64,000 nucleotides of DNA, taken from Ruixingdingia sedimenti. Its GTDB lineage: Bacteria; Pseudomonadota; Alphaproteobacteria; Rhodobacterales; Rhodobacteraceae. Position 1 is the first letter of the stretch; each line of letters starts with the position of its first letter. The notes beneath the pieces were generated by a model. It saw only the letters and a list, made by a program, of their open reading frames with translations. It ran no database searches and had not been told where the DNA came from. The DNA lies in contig NZ_JAVKPH010000002.1 of assembly GCF_031432425.1 (NCBI RefSeq), positions 124,001 to 188,000 on the forward strand, given 5' to 3'. This document shows positions 56,735 to 64,000 of this stretch, one piece after another. A program made the position numbers and the translations under genes.

Positions 56735-57460
56735 ATGATGAACGACGTCGACACCAAGGAACTCGACCGGCTGCTGCAACAGGCCTTCGACACCGCCAGC
56801 AAGCTTTACAAGGAACGCGGCTTCCAGCGCCGCGTGGGCTTCGGCAAGCGGCCGGCGCTGGTCAGCGTCGATCTGGCGAACGCCTGGACCCGCCCCGGCA
56901 ACCCCTTCACCTGCGATCAGGAGAAGATGGACACCGAAATCATCCCCGGCATGCAAAAGCTGCTCAAGGCATTCCGGGCCGCGAACCTGCCGGTCGTCCA
57001 TGTGACCACCGCCTACGAGATCACCGACCGCAACGCCGATTTCACCGACATGGGTCTTTGGCACAACAAGATCCCGGTCGAGGTGGTGGATCTCAAGGAC
57101 AGGGATCTCTGGGCGATCGACAGCCGCATCGCGCCGGTGCCGGGCGAATACACGCTGCTGAAAAAGCGCGCCTCGTCCTTCCACGGTACGGAACTGGCGG
57201 GGATCCTGCGCGCCAACAACGTCGATACGATCCTTGTGACCGGCGTCACCGCCTGCGCCTGCGTGCGCCAGACGATCTGCGACGGGCTGGCCGACGGCTT
57301 CCGCACCATCGCGGTCAAGGAATGCATCGGCGACCGCGTGCCGGGCGCGGTGGCCTGGAACCTGTTCGACATCGACGCCAAGTTCGGCGACGTCCACACG
57401 GTGGACGAATGCGTGGCCTATATCGACGGGCTCGCCGCGCGGAAAGTGGCGGCCGAATGA
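56735..57460 (+). CDS. N-carbamoylsarcosine amidohydrolase-like cysteine hydrolase (isochorismatase fold)
   Basis: 241 residues. The catalytic triad is visible as Asp46 (SVDLANAWTRPGNPF), Lys143 (LLKKRASSFHGT) and Cys176 (GVTACACVRQT). From memory of the Arthrobacter N-carbamoylsarcosine amidohydrolase, the similarity is unusually extended: KERGFQRRVGFGKRPAL, DMGLWHNKIP, IDSRIAPVPGE and IGDRVPGAVAWNLFDIDAKFGDV all have close counterparts there. That enzyme yields sarcosine, CO2 and ammonia. A coupled HyuA/HyuB pair follows, which would supply the substrate from N-methylhydantoin. Two adjacent ATGs follow GGAGACGA, so the start could be one codon later. Confidence 0.88.
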   Translation: MMNDVDTKELDRLLQQAFDTASKLYKERGFQRRVGFGKRPALVSVDLANAWTRPGNPFTCDQEKMDTEIIPGMQKLLKAFRAANLPVVHVTTAYEITDRNADFTDMGLWHNKIPVEVVDLKDRDLWAIDSRIAPVPGEYTLLKKRASSFHGTELAGILRANNVDTILVTGVTACACVRQTICDGLADGFRTIAVKECIGDRVPGAVAWNLFDIDAKFGDVHTVDECVAYIDGLAARKVAAE

Positions 57461-57493
57461 TCCGCCCGGCCCCCGCCAGATAGACCGGACGAT

Positions 57494-57525
57494 GGCGCCG
57501 CCCCCGGCAACCGGGGTGCGGCGCC
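57494..57525 (+). terminator. Hairpin between the N-carbamoylsarcosine amidohydrolase-like and HyuA-like genes
   Basis: GGCGCCGCCCCCGG (57494-57507) pairs with CCGGGG, a bulged T and GCGGCGCC (57511-57525) around a CAA loop. Only a weak T stretch (GCTTTCG) follows. It may attenuate or process the transcript rather than end it, as HyuA has its own strong AGGAGG. Confidence 0.55.
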
Positions 57526-57569
57526 GCGCTTTCGGGCGGGGGCAGCAACCAACAGGAGGCTTGGAAAAA

Positions 57570-59642
57570 ATGGCCAGAATTGGCGTCGACGTGGGTGGGA
57601 CGAATACGGATCTGGTGCTGGAATGCCGCAAGGGCGTATTCTACCACAAGGTCCCCACCACCCTGAAGAACCAGTCCATCGGCGTGGTCGAGGGCGTGCA
57701 GGGCATCTGCCGCATGGCCGGGATCGACACCGCCGAGGTGGAGATGATCGTGCACGGCACGACCACCGCCACCAACATCACCATCGAACACAACGGCGCC
57801 GAATGCGGCATGCTGACGACCGAGGGGTTCCGCGACATCCTGCATATCGGGCGGCACAAGCGGCCCTACAATTTCAGCCTGCATTTCGACGTGCCGTGGC
57901 AGAGCCAGCCGCTGGTCAAACGCCGCAACCGCATCGCCATCCGCGAACGCATCCTGCCGCCATCGGGCGACGTGTCGGTGCCGCTGGACGAGGATGCCGT
58001 GCGCGCGGCCTGTGCGCTGTTCCGCAAAAGGGGCGTCAGTTCCATCGTCATCGGCTTCATGTTCGCCTTCCTGAACGACGCCCATGAACGCCGCGCGCGC
58101 GAGATCGTGCTGGAGGAACTGCCCGACGCCTATGTCACGCTGTCGTCGGAAGTCGCCAATGTGATGCGGGAATACGAACGCTTTTCCACCGCGGCGATGA
58201 ACTGCTATGTCGGGCCGAAAACGGCCTTCTACCTGCGCGATCTGGAAAGCCGCCTGCGCGGCGCGGGCGTGGCGTCGAAACTGCGGATCATGCAGTCGAA
58301 CGGCGGCGTGTCCACGGTGGATGCCTGCGCCCGCCGCCCGATCCGCATCCTGATGTCCGGCCCCGCCGGCGGCGTGATCGGCGGCGCGTCAGAAGGGCAG
58401 ATGGCGGGCGTGCCCAACATCATCACCGTGGATATCGGCGGCACCTCTGCCGACATTTCCACCATCCCCGGTGGCACGGTGAAGATCATGAACCCGCGCG
58501 ACACCTATGTGTCGGGCCATCCGGTGCTGACGCCGATGATCGACCTCGTGACCATCGGCGCGGGCGGCGGGTCCGTCGCCCATATCGACGCGGCCGGGGC
58601 CTTCCATGTCGGCCCGCGGTCGGCCGGGTCGGAACCGGGGCCCGCCTGCTATGGCCGCGGCGGGGTGGAGCCCACGGTGACGGATGCGCAGATCGTGCTC
58701 GGCCGGCTCGACCCCGACATGGCTTTGGGGGGCGATCTGCGGCTGGATGCCGATCTGTCCTACAAGGCGATCGAGGAAAAGATCGCCCGTCCCCTCGGGA
58801 TGACCGTCACCGAGGCCGCGCTCGGCATCATCAGGATCATCAACAACAACATGGCGCTGGCGATCCGGTCGAATTCCGTCGCGCGCGGCATCGACCCGCG
58901 TGATTTCTCGATCATGCCTTTCGGCGGCGCGGGGCCCCTGCACGGCGTGGCGCTGGCAGAGGCGATGGCCTGCAAGGATGTGATCGTGCCGGTGGCGCCG
59001 GGGATCACCGCCGCGGTGGGCCTGCTGAAAACCGATCTGCAATACGAACATACCGAAGCGGTGATCGTCGAACTGGGCAAGGCCGGCCCCGACCGGATCG
59101 CGCGCATCAACGCCGCCGTGGCCAGCCTGCGCGACCGCGTGCAGGACGAACTGGACAATGACGGCATCCCGCGCGACCAGCAGCGCATCGCGGTGGTGGC
59201 CGAATGCCGTTATCACGGGCAGGGGTTCGAACTGCGCGCCGCCATGCCCGAAGGCGCGGTGACGCCCGACAACATCGCCACCATCGCCACCAGTTTCCAC
59301 GACCGGCACAAGCAGGATTACGGCTACAGCTACCCGCAGGCAGAGGTGGAACTGATCACCCTGCGCGCCATCGGTTCGGCCAGCGTGCGGCGGATCGAGA
59401 TCCCGCGCATCGCCCCCGCCGACGGCAGCGGCGTGGACCGCGCGCTGATGTTCACCCGCCCCACCACCTTCGACGACGGCACCACGCGCGATACGCCGCG
59501 CTATGACCGCACGAAACTGCTGGCCGGCGACCGGGTGGAAGGCCCCGCGATCCTGCACCAGCACAACGCCACCACGCTGATCCCGCCCGGCTATGTGGCG
59601 GAAACGCTGGATTACGGCAACACCCGCATCCGCGCGCTGTAA
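57570..59642 (+). CDS. Hydantoinase A-type ATPase subunit (candidate N-methylhydantoinase A)
   Basis: 690 residues from MARIGVDVGGTNTDLVLECRKG (AGGAGG at 57553-57558; the spacer is 11 bases). The family signatures are VDIGGTSADISTIPGG, TIGAGGGSVAHIDAAGAFHVGPRSAGSEPGPACYGRGG and FGGAGPLHGVALAEAMACKDVIVPVAPGITAAVGLL. Together with HyuB it uses ATP to open a hydantoin ring. The gene order A then B and the adjacent N-carbamoylsarcosine amidohydrolase-like gene make N-methylhydantoin the leading substrate candidate. It is a distant paralog of the HyuA-like protein encoded at 33155. Confidence 0.92.
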   Translation: MARIGVDVGGTNTDLVLECRKGVFYHKVPTTLKNQSIGVVEGVQGICRMAGIDTAEVEMIVHGTTTATNITIEHNGAECGMLTTEGFRDILHIGRHKRPYNFSLHFDVPWQSQPLVKRRNRIAIRERILPPSGDVSVPLDEDAVRAACALFRKRGVSSIVIGFMFAFLNDAHERRAREIVLEELPDAYVTLSSEVANVMREYERFSTAAMNCYVGPKTAFYLRDLESRLRGAGVASKLRIMQSNGGVSTVDACARRPIRILMSGPAGGVIGGASEGQMAGVPNIITVDIGGTSADISTIPGGTVKIMNPRDTYVSGHPVLTPMIDLVTIGAGGGSVAHIDAAGAFHVGPRSAGSEPGPACYGRGGVEPTVTDAQIVLGRLDPDMALGGDLRLDADLSYKAIEEKIARPLGMTVTEAALGIIRIINNNMALAIRSNSVARGIDPRDFSIMPFGGAGPLHGVALAEAMACKDVIVPVAPGITAAVGLLKTDLQYEHTEAVIVELGKAGPDRIARINAAVASLRDRVQDELDNDGIPRDQQRIAVVAECRYHGQGFELRAAMPEGAVTPDNIATIATSFHDRHKQDYGYSYPQAEVELITLRAIGSASVRRIEIPRIAPADGSGVDRALMFTRPTTFDDGTTRDTPRYDRTKLLAGDRVEGPAILHQHNATTLIPPGYVAETLDYGNTRIRAL

Positions 59643-59654
59643 GGGGGACGGAGG

Positions 59655-61442
59655 ATGAACCAGATGCAGAAACCGCAGGCCGCCGCCGTCGACCCCATCA
59701 CCCTTCAGGTGATCCGCGGCGCGTTCGAGACCATCGCCGAGGAAATGGGCCATGTGCTTTACCGCATGTCCTTTTCCTCGATCATCCGCGAAAGCCAGGA
59801 TCTGGGGGCGGGGCTGTTCGACACCGCCTTCAACACGCTGTGCGAAAGCGAAAGCACGCCGATGCATATCGGCTCGATCCCCGGCTATCTGCGCGGGATC
59901 GCGGAGACGCTGGAGGATGGCGAATGGTACGAAGGCGACGTGGTGGTGCATAACCACCCCTATTTCGGGTCTTCGCACACGCCCGATCTGGCCATCGTCG
60001 CGCCGGTGTTCTTTCAGGGCCGGCTGGTGGGCTTCGCGGGCAACACCGCGCATCACGTCGATATCGGCGCGGCCACCCCGGGGCTGATCATCGACGTGCC
60101 GGACGTGTTCGCCGAAGGCATGCTGTTCGCGGGGACCAAGCTTTACCGCAAGGGCGAACCTAACAACGCGATGTGGAACTACATCCGCCGCAACAGCCGC
60201 GCCGCGCAGCAGCTGGTGATGGATATCGAGGCGCAGGTGGCCTCGGCCCGGCTGGGTGCCAAGCGGTTCGTGGAACTGCTGGAAAAATACGGCGAGGACA
60301 GGGTGTTCGCCGCCGCCAACCAGTTGATGGACTATGCCGAACGGATGACGCGCCAGCGCATCGCGGCGATCCCGGATGGCGATTATACCGCCGAGGGCTG
60401 GCTGGACGACGACGGCCGCAACCGCGACAGGCGGCTGAAGGTCAAGGTGACGCTGCGGGTGCGCGGCGACGAGGTGGAGGTGGATCTGACCGGTTCCGCC
60501 GACCAGACCCCCACTGCCTACAACGTACCCTTCGAGGGGTCGACCAAGGTCGCCGCCTATGCCGGGTTCCGCAAGATCCTGCTGGACGCCGCGACCTCGG
60601 ACACGCGCGTGCCCTCGAACGAGGGGTCGTTCCGCCCGATCAAGGTGACGGCGCCGCTCGGCTCCATCTTCAACCCCAGGGCGCCGGCCAGCGCCGAGGC
60701 GCGGTTCACCCAGTGCAACCGGATGATCGACCTCATCATCCGCGCGCTGGCCCCGGTGATGCCCGATCAGGTGATCGCGGGGTCGTCGGCCTCGATCAGC
60801 TTCGCGGCCTATTCGGGGGTGCGGCCATCCGGTGACTACTGGGTGTTTCTGGAGGTGAACGAGGGCGCCTATGGCGGCCGGCCCCGCAGCGACGGGCCGG
60901 ACAGCATCGACAACCTGATGGCCAACACGCGCAACAACCCGCTGGAAGATCTGGCGATGCATATCCCCATGATCTGCGACCGCTACGAGTTGCGCGACGA
61001 TGCCCCCCCCGGCGCGGGGGCATTCCGCGGCGGCATCGGCGTGGTCAAGGCGCAGCGCGTGCTGACGCCGGCCTTCATCACCCACGAATCCGAACGCCAT
61101 ACCGAGGCGCCCTGGGGCATCTTCGGCGGCACCGACGGCACGGTGGGCCGCTGCACCATCACCAACCCGAACCGCCCCGGCGAGGAACGCGAGATGCATT
61201 CCAAGTTCTCGGGCCTCGCGGTGGAGGCCGATGACGTGATGACCTACTACAGCCCCAACGGCGGCGGCTATGGCGATCCCCTGGATCGCGCGCCGACGAA
61301 GGTGCTGGAGGATGTGCTGGACGGCTACTATTCCGCCGACCATGCGCGCGAGGTCTATGGCGTGATCGTGGATCCGGAGGCGGAGACGGTCGACATGGCG
61401 GCGACCGGGCGCCTGCGGCTGGCGATGCAGAAGCACCGCTGA
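59655..61442 (+). CDS. Hydantoinase B-type subunit (candidate N-methylhydantoinase B)
   Basis: 595 residues. DPITLQVIRGAFETIAEEMGHVLYRMSFSSIIRESQDLGAGLFD opens the typical HyuB domain. Further marks are GDVVVHNHPYFGSSHTPDLAIVAPVF, GAGAFRGGIGVVKAQRVL (the Gly-rich stretch) and the terminal SPNGGGYGDPLDRAP. It starts 12 bases after HyuA with GGGGGACGGAGG. It is the partner subunit of the ATP-dependent hydantoinase and the last gene of the LysR-controlled operon. Confidence 0.92.
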   Translation: MNQMQKPQAAAVDPITLQVIRGAFETIAEEMGHVLYRMSFSSIIRESQDLGAGLFDTAFNTLCESESTPMHIGSIPGYLRGIAETLEDGEWYEGDVVVHNHPYFGSSHTPDLAIVAPVFFQGRLVGFAGNTAHHVDIGAATPGLIIDVPDVFAEGMLFAGTKLYRKGEPNNAMWNYIRRNSRAAQQLVMDIEAQVASARLGAKRFVELLEKYGEDRVFAAANQLMDYAERMTRQRIAAIPDGDYTAEGWLDDDGRNRDRRLKVKVTLRVRGDEVEVDLTGSADQTPTAYNVPFEGSTKVAAYAGFRKILLDAATSDTRVPSNEGSFRPIKVTAPLGSIFNPRAPASAEARFTQCNRMIDLIIRALAPVMPDQVIAGSSASISFAAYSGVRPSGDYWVFLEVNEGAYGGRPRSDGPDSIDNLMANTRNNPLEDLAMHIPMICDRYELRDDAPPGAGAFRGGIGVVKAQRVLTPAFITHESERHTEAPWGIFGGTDGTVGRCTITNPNRPGEEREMHSKFSGLAVEADDVMTYYSPNGGGYGDPLDRAPTKVLEDVLDGYYSADHAREVYGVIVDPEAETVDMAATGRLRLAMQKHR

Positions 61443-61542
61443 CGGCGGCGGGGGGGGGGGGCGAAAATTTTCGTCGAAAAATTTTCTTGCTCCCCACGGT
61501 CCGGGCCTGTCACCTTGAGGGAAACCCGGACAGGAGCCCCCG
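61443..61542 (+). promoter_or_regulatory. Short spacer with a 12-G run and AAAATTTT palindromes
   Basis: A run of 12 consecutive G (61450-61461) is followed by the perfect palindrome CGAAAATTTTCG (61462-61473) and a near copy GAAAAATTTTC (61476-61486). GTCCGGG (61499-61505) and CCCGGAC (61525-61531) form a further inverted pair. The ribosome site GGAG of the next gene is at 61533. The palindromes could end the HyuB transcript or act as an operator for the VOC gene. Confidence 0.6.
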
Positions 61543-61920
61543 ATGCCCGACTGGAAACCCGCAGGATACCCCTCGCTCAGCCCCTATCTGATCAGCGGCA
61601 GGGCAGAGGCGGCCATCGCCTTCATGGAACAGGCGTTCGGGGCCACGCTGCTGCGCCGGTTCGACCGGCCCGACGGGTCGCTGATGCATGCCGAGGTACG
61701 GATCGACGACGGCGTGCTGATGATCGGCGGCGCGACCGGGGGGTACGCGCAGGCGGAAACCCATCTGCACCTTTACGTTCCCGATGCGCAGGCCACCTTC
61801 GACCGCGCCGTGGCGGCGGGCGGCACCGTGGTGCAGGAGATGTCGCGCAAGGAAGACGGCGACCTGCGCGGCGGCGTTTCTGACGGCTGCGGCACCACCT
61901 GGTGGATCGGGCAGCAATAA
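61543..61920 (+). CDS. PhnB-like VOC family protein
   Basis: 125 residues: PSLSPYLISGRAEAAIAFMEQAFGATLLRRFDRPDGSLMHAEVRIDDGVLMIGGATGGYAQAETHLHLYVPDAQATFDRAVAAGGTVVQEM is the PhnB/glyoxalase-like DUF1428/3-dmu-9 pattern. Potential metal residues are limited (His in SLMHAEV, His in THLHLYV). Such single-module proteins are mostly uncharacterised. It is probably monocistronic and lies just upstream of repeat copy E. Confidence 0.83.
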   Translation: MPDWKPAGYPSLSPYLISGRAEAAIAFMEQAFGATLLRRFDRPDGSLMHAEVRIDDGVLMIGGATGGYAQAETHLHLYVPDAQATFDRAVAAGGTVVQEMSRKEDGDLRGGVSDGCGTTWWIGQQ

Positions 61921-61947
61921 CTGGTTCGGCCCGCGGCGGATCGGCAT

Positions 61948-62190
61948 TCACACCAGCTTCTGGCGGGGCGGGATCAGGAAACGCATCGCGTTTCCCCCGC
62001 CCGTCGCGTGGCGGTGCCGTCAGGGGCGGTGATGCCGGGAATAATGGAAAGGCCGGCGCCTGCCCCGGCGGGCGAGAAGCGCCCGCCATGGGCGGGGCGG
62101 GCGCTGGCCGGGGGCTTTGGGCCCCCGGCCGGGGCAGCGGAACCGGCATCGCGATGGCGAAGGCACGCGCCTTCGCCAGCCAGAGCAGCG
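61948..62190 (+). repeat. Dispersed structured repeat family 1, copy E
   Basis: A full-length copy in the convergent gap between the VOC gene (61920) and the GlxA-type regulator (62203). All modules are present. Outer-arm changes relative to copy A (one C to T, one A to G) leave most pairs intact through G-U wobble. The leading TTCACACCA and the terminal GGCGAAGGC/ACGC/GCCTTCGCC hairpin match copy A. Confidence 0.93.
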
Positions 62191-62202
62191 CGGCCGACTG
62201 CC

Positions 62203-63171
62203 CTATCCGTGGCGGCTGCGCCAGGCCTCGGGCGCCATGCCTTCGGCGGCGCGGAACTGGCGGATCAGGTGCGAGGCGTCGCAGAAGCCGGTTTCGGCGG
62301 CGATCTGCGCGAGGCTCCGGTCCGTGCGCGCCAGCAGATGGCGCACCTGCGCCAGCCGCACCCGCCGCCCCGCCGCCTGCGGCGAGAGGCCCAGTGCGGC
62401 GCGGAAATGCCGTTCCAGCTTGCGCCGGCTGACGCCGAGCGCCTCTGCCAGCGCCTCGACGGCGGGCGGGGCCTCCATCGCCTGCTGCATCGCCAGCAAT
62501 GCCCGGCGCACCAGCGGGTCGGCGGTCGTCAGGTCCAGCGGCAGGCCGGGTTGCGGGCGGTCCTCGGTCATCGCCTCGTCGATGATCATGATGGCAAGGC
62601 TTTTGCGCGCCGCCGCCGCCCCGATATGCCGGTCCACCAGAAACGCCGCCAGATGCGCCGAGGACGCCCCGCCGGAACAGGAAATCCGGTCTCGGTCCAC
62701 CACGAAGATGCGGTCCGACACGGGCTTCAACCCCTCGAACTCGTTCAGGAAATCGTCGTGGTGGAACCAGCTGACGCAGGCGCGGTAGCCCTGCATCAGC
62801 CCCGCCCGGTGCAGGATGAACGTCCCCGTGCACACCCCCACCAGCGGCACCCCCGCCGCCGCCGCCTGCCGCAAAAACGCGGTATGGCCGGGGTGGAGCG
62901 GTTCTACCTCGTCGATCAGCCCGCCGACGACGACGATATAGTCGAACCGCGACGGATCGCCCGACCGTTCCCCGGGCTGGACCAGCACGCCGCAACTGGA
63001 CCGGATCGGCTCCATATCCGGCGACAGCACCCGCCACTGGCACAGGATCGGGCGCGAGCGGTCGCCCTCGTCCGCCGCCAGCCGCAGTACATCGACGAAA
63101 TTGGCGAAGGCCGACAGCGTGAAGTGCCGCGCGAGGATGAAGCCGATGCGCAGCCGGGGGGCAGGGGGCAT
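62203..63171 (-). CDS. GlxA family regulator (DJ-1/PfpI plus AraC HTH; GbdR/SouR-like)
   Basis: About 322 residues from MPPAPRLRIGFILARHFTLSAFANFVDVLRLA. The N-terminal DJ-1/PfpI-like domain has the nucleophile-elbow segment VGVCTGTFILHRAGL (Cys114). The C-terminal domain has two HTH motifs (AVEALAEALGVSRRKLERHFRAALGLSPQ and SLAQIAAETGFCDASHLIRQFRAAEGMAPEAWR). Family members GbdR and SouR activate glycine betaine/dimethylglycine/sarcosine catabolism. Divergence from a sarcosine oxidase beta gene 109 bases away supports the same role here. Confidence 0.92.
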   Translation of the reverse strand: MPPAPRLRIGFILARHFTLSAFANFVDVLRLAADEGDRSRPILCQWRVLSPDMEPIRSSCGVLVQPGERSGDPSRFDYIVVVGGLIDEVEPLHPGHTAFLRQAAAAGVPLVGVCTGTFILHRAGLMQGYRACVSWFHHDDFLNEFEGLKPVSDRIFVVDRDRISCSGGASSAHLAAFLVDRHIGAAAARKSLAIMIIDEAMTEDRPQPGLPLDLTTADPLVRRALLAMQQAMEAPPAVEALAEALGVSRRKLERHFRAALGLSPQAAGRRVRLAQVRHLLARTDRSLAQIAAETGFCDASHLIRQFRAAEGMAPEAWRSRHG

Positions 63172-63280
63172 GGGAAACTCCGTCAGGAATGGCGCAAAGA
63201 TACCACCAGCCTGCCGCAAACGTACAGGAAAAATCCGCCCCTTCGGGCATGCTGTCCCAAACCCGGACGACAGGCCCGCC

Positions 63281-64000
63281 ATGACCCGATTCTCTGCCCT
63301 TTCGATCCTGCGCCAGGCACTTGCCGGCAACAGCGGCTGGACGCCGCAATGGCCGGAAAGCCAGCCCAAGGCGGAATACGACGTGGTGATCGTGGGGGCG
63401 GGGGGCCACGGGCTCGCCTGCGCCTATTACCTGGCGAAGGAACACGGGATCACCAATGTCGCAGTGATCGACAAGGGCTGGCTCGGCGGCGGCAATACCG
63501 GGCGGAACACGACCATCATCCGGTCCAACTATCTTTATGACGAAAGCGCGCGGCTTTACGATCATGCGGTGGACCTGTGGGAAAACCTCAGCCAGGACCT
63601 GAACTACAACGTCATGTACTCCAGACGCGGGGTGATGATGCTGGCCCACAACGTCCATGACGTGCAAAGCTTTCAGCGCCACATCCATTCCAACCGCCTG
63701 AACGGCGTCGACAACCGCTGGCTGACCCCGGCAGAGGCCAAGGCATATTGCCCGCCGCTGAGCCTGAACCCGAACGCGCGCTATCCGGTGATGGGGGCGG
63801 CGCTGCAACAGCGGGCGGGGACGGCGCGGCACGATGCGGTGGCCTGGGGCTATGCCCGCGCGGCGGCGGCGCGGGGGGTGGACATCATCCAGAACTGCGC
63901 CGTGACCGCGATCCGCCGCGGTGCGGACGGCGCGGTGACGGGGGTGGAAACGGCCAAGGGATTCATCCGCGCGAAAAAGGTCGCGGTTTCGGCGGCGGGC
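63281..64000 (+). CDS. soxB: Sarcosine oxidase beta subunit, heterotetrameric type (3' end outside window)
   Basis: The first 240 residues are present and the frame is open to the window edge, beginning MTRFSALSILRQALAGNSGW. The FAD dinucleotide motif is YDVVIVGAGGHGLACAYYLA (residues 33-52). GGGNTGRNTTIIRSNYLYDESARLYDHAVDLWE is a hallmark of SoxB, and the His in TARHDAVAWGYARAAAARG (His184) matches the residue that carries covalent FMN in heterotetrameric enzymes. It oxidises sarcosine to glycine and formaldehyde (as methylene-tetrahydrofolate). soxD, soxA and soxG would be expected further right. Confidence 0.95.
   Translation, partial: MTRFSALSILRQALAGNSGWTPQWPESQPKAEYDVVIVGAGGHGLACAYYLAKEHGITNVAVIDKGWLGGGNTGRNTTIIRSNYLYDESARLYDHAVDLWENLSQDLNYNVMYSRRGVMMLAHNVHDVQSFQRHIHSNRLNGVDNRWLTPAEAKAYCPPLSLNPNARYPVMGAALQQRAGTARHDAVAWGYARAAAARGVDIIQNCAVTAIRRGADGAVTGVETAKGFIRAKKVAVSAAG

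Noticed and set aside
58389..61436. Long minus-strand frame opposite the second HyuA/HyuB pair
   Set aside because: Same reason: shadow of two strongly conserved genes.
3911..62190. CRISPR array or insertion sequence as explanation for the repeats
   Set aside because: Copies are kilobases apart with no regular spacers, and no cas gene or transposase is in the window.

Overview
The window is about 64 kb of very GC-rich DNA, almost fully coding, with short overlapping operons, GGAG-type ribosome binding sites and C/G-ending codons. Gene content (TRAP and spermidine/putrescine-type ABC uptake, HyuA/HyuB ATP-dependent hydantoinase-like enzymes, sarcosine oxidase, many short-chain dehydrogenases) and the intergenic sequence style point to an alphaproteobacterium of the Rhodobacterales (Paracoccus/Rhodobacter-like). 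That placement is inference; no rRNA or other marker locus is present. I see no tRNA, rRNA, CRISPR array, transposase or prophage gene. Core genes visible are aroQ, efp and epmA; the rest looks catabolic or accessory.

Region 1 (1-14.4 kb) is a catabolic block of unknown substrate. It holds the end of a dihydrolipoamide dehydrogenase gene, an SDR, a zinc alcohol dehydrogenase and a TRAP solute-binding protein; then a CYP199-like P450, an NAD-dependent epimerase, a TIM-barrel isomerase, a SnoaL-like protein and a type I extradiol dioxygenase. On the opposite strand a translationally coupled trio (P450, FMN reductase, FAH-family hydrolase) is followed by two more TRAP binding proteins. The block suggests oxidative degradation of an aromatic or O-methylated compound. 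No TRAP membrane subunit and no ferredoxin is present.

Region 2 (14.7-30 kb) is mixed: glutathionyl-hydroquinone reductase plus a VOC dioxygenase under a LysR gene, a DUF308 membrane protein, aroQ, an RND efflux pump with its adaptor, an MFS transporter, an ene-reductase, a GMC oxidoreductase, and the divergent pair efp/epmA.

Region 3 (30-54 kb) appears devoted to cyclic amides. An AraC regulator faces an operon encoding HyuB- and HyuA-like subunits, PxpA, a biotin carrier protein, biotin carboxylase, PxpB, PxpC, a solute-binding protein with no signal peptide, and a GntR regulator with two DNA-binding domains. A second operon encodes an ABC importer with two ATPases and a Tat-exported binding protein, two SDRs, an amidase, an ene-reductase, a polysaccharide-deacetylase-fold hydrolase, a small CxxC protein, a CobW GTPase and a GNAT acetyltransferase.

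Region 4 (54-64 kb) contains a LysR gene divergent from a protein closely resembling N-carbamoylsarcosine amidohydrolase, followed by a second HyuA/HyuB pair. At the right edge lies the start of sarcosine oxidase beta, divergent from a GlxA/GbdR-type regulator. Together these could carry N-methylhydantoin (from creatinine) via N-carbamoylsarcosine and sarcosine to glycine.

Two families of structured intergenic repeats run through the window. The first is a roughly 160-260 bp element present five times (near 3.9, 14.5, 23.2, 27.6 and 61.9 kb) with several strictly conserved hairpins. The second is a set of palindromic terminator-like elements built around a GGGATATTT core.
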